Of a DNA stretch of 9,748 nt, positions 6,788 to 9,748 are shown one piece after another. Position numbers and translations under genes: made by a program. How positions within the stretch are numbered: the first letter of the stretch is position 1; each line of letters begins with the position of its first letter. Location of the stretch: positions 1 through 9,748 of the forward strand of contig JBKPCD010000111.1 in NCBI GenBank assembly GCA_046727175.1. Direction: 5' to 3'. The stretch is from JBKPCD01 sp046727175 (lineage in GTDB: Bacteria > Acidobacteriota > Vicinamibacteria > Vicinamibacterales > 2-12-FULL-66-21). Below the pieces are notes generated by a model. The model was given only the letters and a program-made list of their open reading frames with translations. It did not search any database and had not been told where the DNA came from.

Positions 6788-6847
6788 GGAATCTAGAATT
6801 CAGAAGCTAGAGTGGAATTGCTCACGATCGCTCTAGCTTCTAGCTGT
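6788..6847. repeat. Heptad-built palindrome between lipoprotein and M16 genes
   Basis: AGAAGCTAGAG (6802-6812) pairs perfectly with CTCTAGCTTCT (6831-6841), and the stem extends two more bases with one G/T pair, leaving a 14-base loop (6815-6828). The left arm is made of 7-base units: GGAATCT, AGAATTC, AGAAGCT and AGAGTGG (6788-6815). It is the same repeat family as 2644-2712, sharing AGAGTG before the loop and CGCTCTA after it. It lies just past the stop of the lipoprotein gene (6856) on the minus strand and could act as a 3' end structure, though no T run follows. Confidence 0.7.
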
Positions 6848-6855
6848 GAAGCGAA

Positions 6856-8265
6856 TCAAAACTGGGCCTTTGGCGCGATCCTGAGAACACCGTGATCGGT
6901 GCCAACGTAGACGGCGCCATCGGGACCTACCCGGATCGTGTGAACGTGATCCGCGCCGTCGAGATCGAGGCGCTCGGTCGACGCCACCCGCTGAAGGCTG
7001 CCATCGAACCGAACGCGAAGAATCGAGCTCTCGCGGTCCGACGCGGCGAGGAGATTGCCTCGAAGCGCCCCGATGAGCTCGCCACGATAAATCGTCACAG
7101 CAGTCGGACCAGTGGACAAAGGCAAGCTGAAAGCGGTGCGCACGGATGGCTCCCCACGTGCGGTTTCTCGTGCAATCGCGCTCAGTCGTTCAGCATCCCG
7201 GCGAACGGGATCCGCAAGCCAGAGCGCGCGCGTCTCGGAATCCCAGCCGAGGCTCTGCGGCGAGCGATGACCGCTCGAGTACACTGGGCTCGCGGCCGGC
7301 TGATCGTCGGGCGTGGTTCCGTTCGGATTGAGCCGCAGCACCTTGCCGTTGAACGACGACAATCTTGCCGCGTTGACGGGATCATCGGCGTCATCGAGCG
7401 CGACGTACAGCTTCCCGTCGGGGCCGAACGCAATGGATCCCGACGGATGCGACGCGGACGCCGGCACATTATCGAAGAGAATCGCGCGTTCTCCGAACCT
7501 GTCGGCGGCTTCCCGATAGCGAGCGAGCCGGAACACCGGTGCGCCGGCGTCGTCTGCAACGACGTCGAGAACGAAGACCAAACGGTTCTGCCGGAAGTCG
7601 GGATCCAGGGCCAGATCGAGCAGTCCGCCGTTATCGTCTGCCACGAACAAATGATCGAGCGTCAGCGCCGGCTCCGGACGCAGCGCGCCGTCGCGCACGA
7701 TGCGAATGCGACCGGCCCGTTCGGCAACGAACATCCCACCATCCGGGGCAAACTCGATCGCTGTGGACTGCTCCAGCCCGTCGGCGAACGCCTCGACGAA
7801 AAGCCGCACGCCATCACTCGTTGCGAGCTGAGGCGAGGATGAAAGCGCGTTGGTGGACGGCGACGACGTCAATCCCGACGTCGCGGCGCCGGCAACGGTG
7901 ACCACCAGCGGCGACGAACGTGCGCTCTCGAGCGACGGCGCGCCATCGATGTAGGTCGCGAGCTCGAGCGTGTGGCGGCCGGGCGCCATGCTGGGTAATT
8001 GCGCAGTGCACACGTACACCGTGCCCGGGCCAAAGGTACAGGAGGCGTTTGGCAATTCGGTGCGGTTGCCGTCGACGTACAGAGCGTATCGAAACGTCGC
8101 CAGCTCTGCGTCGCTTTGGGCTAGCTGATCCCAAGCGAGGCGCTCTCGTCCGGTAATCGTGCCCGCATCTCCGCCGCCAGGCGATGGCGCAGGTGGTCCG
8201 TTTCCGCCGCACGCAGCCACGGCTCCGCAGATTGCCAGTGAGCAGACCACCCAGATCGGCCGCAT
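6856..8265 (-). CDS. Lipoprotein with degenerate GSDH-type beta-propeller
   Basis: The 469-residue product begins with a lipoprotein signal, MRPIWVVCSLAICGAVAAC, whose lipobox VAAC points to lipidation at Cys19. A Gly/Pro-rich linker follows, then a beta-rich domain of about 90 residues (about 40-125; FRYALYVDGNRTEL, ending SPLVVTV) resembling a fibronectin-III or Ig-like fold and containing a Cys pair (76 and 86). From about 153 it is a glucose/sorbosone dehydrogenase propeller: FAPDGGMFVAERAGRIRIV, then GGLLDLALDPDF, SGSIAFGPDGKLYVAL, NGKVLRLNPNG and GHRSPQSLGW. His273 matches the usual catalytic His position, but the Asn of the family motif HRNPQ is Ser335, and the E-x-G-P...DE-N and NYGW segments that help bind PQQ and calcium are not seen. 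It may therefore be a binding or structural propeller rather than a sugar dehydrogenase. It is divergent from the plus-strand GSDH gene, with only 53 bases between them. Confidence 0.82.
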   Translation of the reverse strand: MRPIWVVCSLAICGAVAACGGNGPPAPSPGGGDAGTITGRERLAWDQLAQSDAELATFRYALYVDGNRTELPNASCTFGPGTVYVCTAQLPSMAPGRHTLELATYIDGAPSLESARSSPLVVTVAGAATSGLTSSPSTNALSSSPQLATSDGVRLFVEAFADGLEQSTAIEFAPDGGMFVAERAGRIRIVRDGALRPEPALTLDHLFVADDNGGLLDLALDPDFRQNRLVFVLDVVADDAGAPVFRLARYREAADRFGERAILFDNVPASASHPSGSIAFGPDGKLYVALDDADDPVNAARLSSFNGKVLRLNPNGTTPDDQPAASPVYSSGHRSPQSLGWDSETRALWLADPVRRDAERLSAIARETARGEPSVRTAFSLPLSTGPTAVTIYRGELIGALRGNLLAASDRESSILRVRFDGSLQRVASTERLDLDGADHVHTIRVGPDGAVYVGTDHGVLRIAPKAQF

Positions 8266-8318
8266 GCCTGGCAGATGATAGCGGTAATTCCGATTGTTGT
8301 ACGCCTACAATTTCCGGG
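8266..8318. promoter_or_regulatory. Short divergent promoter region between two propeller genes
   Basis: These 53 bases must drive both flanking genes. On the plus strand TACAAT (8306-8311) is a good -10 match placed so that transcription would begin at or next to the ATG at 8319; no Shine-Dalgarno is present, which suggests a leaderless mRNA. On the minus strand TATCAT (8279-8274) ends eight bases before the lipoprotein ATG, again implying a leader of only a few bases. No clear -35 hexamer is seen on either strand. The promoter calls are inference from short motifs. Confidence 0.4.
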
Positions 8319-9575
8319 ATGGCCACACGTCGCAATCTCATCGTGATCATCGCTCTCTGTTGGACGAGCAGCGTGGCGCCGATCGCCCAGGGCACGCTGC
8401 GAGCCGACGTGTACGCCGCGGGATTCACCGCGCCGCTTCTCTTTCTGCAGGATCCGCTCGATGCGGCCGTCCAGTTCGTCGTCGAGCAGGGCGGCCGGAT
8501 TCGCGTCGTGAGAAACGGGTCGGTGCAGTCGCCGGACTTCCTCGATTTGCGCAACGACGTCTCGTCAGGGGGCGAGCGCGGACTGCTCGGGATGGCCTTC
8601 CAGCCGAACACGGAGAGCGGTCACTTCTTCGTCAACTTCACGAATCGATCGGGTGATACGGTCATCGCCCGGTTCCGCCGGTCCTCGAACCCGCTCGTCG
8701 CAGATCCCGAGAGCCGCTTCGATCTCCGCTGGGGCGGAGGCGTCGCTGTGATCCCACAGCCGTTCGCGAACCACAACGGAGGCAATCTCGTGTTCGGCCC
8801 GGACGGGTACCTCTACATCGGCATGGGCGACGGCGGATCGGCCGACGACCCGGAGCATCGCGCCCAGAATCCCGGTGAACTCCTCGGCAAGATGCTCCGG
8901 ATCGACGTCAACGTTGCTGACGCTCATCCCTCGGGATATCAGATCCCTCCCGACAACCCGTTCGTGAACGGCACCCTCAACGCGCGCCCAGAAATCTGGA
9001 GCTTCGGCCTGCGCAACCCCTGGCGGTTCTCGTTCGACGATCCGGCGCGCGGCGGAACGGGTGCGCTCATCATCGGCGACGTCGGCCAGAACCGGTTCGA
9101 GGAAGTCGATTACGAACCGAGGAACCGCGGAGGGCGTAATTACGGTTGGCGCAATCGCGAGGGCGCGCACGACAACGTGACGTCGCGACCGCCGGCGTTC
9201 CTGCCGTTGGTCGATCCGATCCACGAATACGACCGCGCGGCCGGGCAGTCGATCACCGGTGGCTACGTCTATCGAGGTCGGTCACTCGGGTCCGCATTCG
9301 TTGGCCGGTATTTCTTCGCGGACTTCGTGCAGGGACGTCTCTGGTCCCTCGGTCTCACGATCGATCCGCAGAGCGGCGAGGCACGTGCCGCGGGGCTCAT
9401 GGATCACACGTCGGAGCTCGGAGGCACGAGCGTGCTCGGAAACATCAGTTCCTTTGGAATCGACGCCAGCAGCGAGCTGTACGTCGTCAGCCATTCGCGC
9501 GGTGTGATCCTGCGTCTGCGCGGCTCGTCGACTTCTACTCCCCCGGTGCCATCGGGGCTGCGGATCATCAGGTGA
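8319..9575 (+). CDS. Secreted PQQ-type sugar dehydrogenase/HHIP-like beta-propeller
   Basis: This 418-residue protein has a signal peptide (1 to about 25, RRNLIVIIALCWTSSVAPIA) and one glucose/sorbosone dehydrogenase propeller filling the rest. Recognisable blades include VEQGGRIRVVRNG (55-67), GGERGLLGMAFQP (84-96), the active-site type motif NHNGGNLVFGPDGYLYIGMG (151-170) with His152, NPGELLGKMLRIDVN (184-198), GLRNPWRFSFD (230-240), IGDVGQNRFEEVD (252-264), GGRNYGWRNREG (271-282) and ITGGYVYRG (312-320). These are the motifs that place PQQ and calcium in the family, so an oxidoreductase acting on a sugar or aldose in the periplasm or outside the cell is likely; the substrate cannot be told. 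It lacks a cytochrome c domain. The C-terminus TPPVPSGLRIIR looks like the first strand of a further domain that stops short. The start at 8319 is chosen because the signal peptide begins there; an upstream in-frame ATG at 8184 would overlap the lipoprotein gene. Confidence 0.88.
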   Translation: MATRRNLIVIIALCWTSSVAPIAQGTLRADVYAAGFTAPLLFLQDPLDAAVQFVVEQGGRIRVVRNGSVQSPDFLDLRNDVSSGGERGLLGMAFQPNTESGHFFVNFTNRSGDTVIARFRRSSNPLVADPESRFDLRWGGGVAVIPQPFANHNGGNLVFGPDGYLYIGMGDGGSADDPEHRAQNPGELLGKMLRIDVNVADAHPSGYQIPPDNPFVNGTLNARPEIWSFGLRNPWRFSFDDPARGGTGALIIGDVGQNRFEEVDYEPRNRGGRNYGWRNREGAHDNVTSRPPAFLPLVDPIHEYDRAAGQSITGGYVYRGRSLGSAFVGRYFFADFVQGRLWSLGLTIDPQSGEARAAGLMDHTSELGGTSVLGNISSFGIDASSELYVVSHSRGVILRLRGSSTSTPPVPSGLRIIR

Positions 9576-9600
9576 ATTGGGATCGGCAGGGGGCTCTGGG

Positions 9601-9731
9601 CTCTACCAGGCCGCTGAAAAAAGACGGGCCTGATGGAAAGTGGCAAATGGGAGATGGCAAGCGTATAGGGTTTTCCCATTTCCCATCTTCCATTTTCCAT
9701 TCAGGATGCGTTTTTCAGCATCCTGCTGGAC
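9601..9731. repeat. REPIN-like element: two inverted REP-type hairpins flanking a heptad palindrome
   Basis: The right hairpin is CAGGATGC (9702-9709) with GCATCCTG (9718-9725), its loop side carrying TTTTTCAGC. The left one (9632-9601, read on the minus strand) has the same plan: CAGGCCCG, a T run, TTCAGC and GGCCTG, then T.GA as on the right. Thus two REP-like units lie in inverted orientation. Between them two 28-base arms (9633-9660 and 9673-9700) pair at 23 of 28 positions. Each is a 7-base tandem repeat: ATGGAAA, GTGGCAA, ATGGGAG, ATGGCAA on the left; ATGGAAA, ATGGAAG and ATGGGAA twice on the right (minus strand). The element starts 25 bases after the stop of the plus-strand propeller gene and could also end its transcript. 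Confidence 0.7.
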
Positions 9732-9748
9732 TTTTGGCATTCCAGAGC
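9732..9748. other. Window end, no feature seen
   Basis: I see no gene start or distinct motif in the last bases after the REPIN-like element; whatever gene follows lies outside the window. Confidence 0.5.

Noticed and set aside
6892..7842. Open frame of 316 codons on the plus strand opposite the lipoprotein
   Set aside because: No motif or ribosome site; the minus-strand frame has a lipobox and propeller motifs.
8184..8318. Upstream start for the plus-strand propeller at 8184
   Set aside because: It overlaps the start of the divergent lipoprotein gene and would bury the signal peptide that begins at 8319.

Overview
The window looks like chromosomal DNA from a GC-rich, Gram-negative soil-type bacterium, most likely an acidobacterium (perhaps Vicinamibacteria-like). 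This rests on an orphan duplicated MacB/FtsX-type permease of the kind expanded in Acidobacteriota, secreted beta-propeller proteins of the glucose/sorbosone dehydrogenase type, and a lipoprotein signal. The taxonomy is inference; there is no rRNA or other marker gene here.

Layout, left to right. Positions 1-135 are the edge of an IS481-type insertion sequence: the first 16 codons of its transposase read leftwards off the window, and the terminus carries a doubled 21-base motif. All genes up to 8265 are also on the minus strand. In transcription order they are: a lipoprotein with a degenerate GSDH propeller (8265-6856); an M16 zinc peptidase with an intact HxxEH site (6748-5228); its catalytically incomplete M16 partner, which carries the R/Y pair (5214-3748); a TPR protein with an unrecognised C-terminal domain (3724-2750); and the orphan ABC-type permease (2593-167). 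The two M16 genes and the TPR gene are spaced 13 and 23 bases apart and probably form an operon; the M16 pair should make a periplasmic heterodimeric protease. On the plus strand, head-to-head with the lipoprotein gene across a 53-base gap, lies a second secreted GSDH/HHIP-like propeller (8319-9575) that keeps the conserved motifs its neighbour has lost.

No stretch over 300 bases lacks a gene, but the short gaps are unusually structured. Four of them contain degenerate tandem repeats with a 7-base period, three of these folded into imperfect palindromes, each just downstream of a stop codon. The gap after 9575 also holds two REP-like hairpins in inverted orientation (REPIN-like). Separately, a GC-rich palindromic repeat has been taken into the coding sequence of both M16 genes in the same reading frame: three 42-base copies at the C-terminus of the first, and one diverged copy just after the signal peptide of the second. 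The repeat biology is the most notable part of the window; the protein genes belong mostly to known families.
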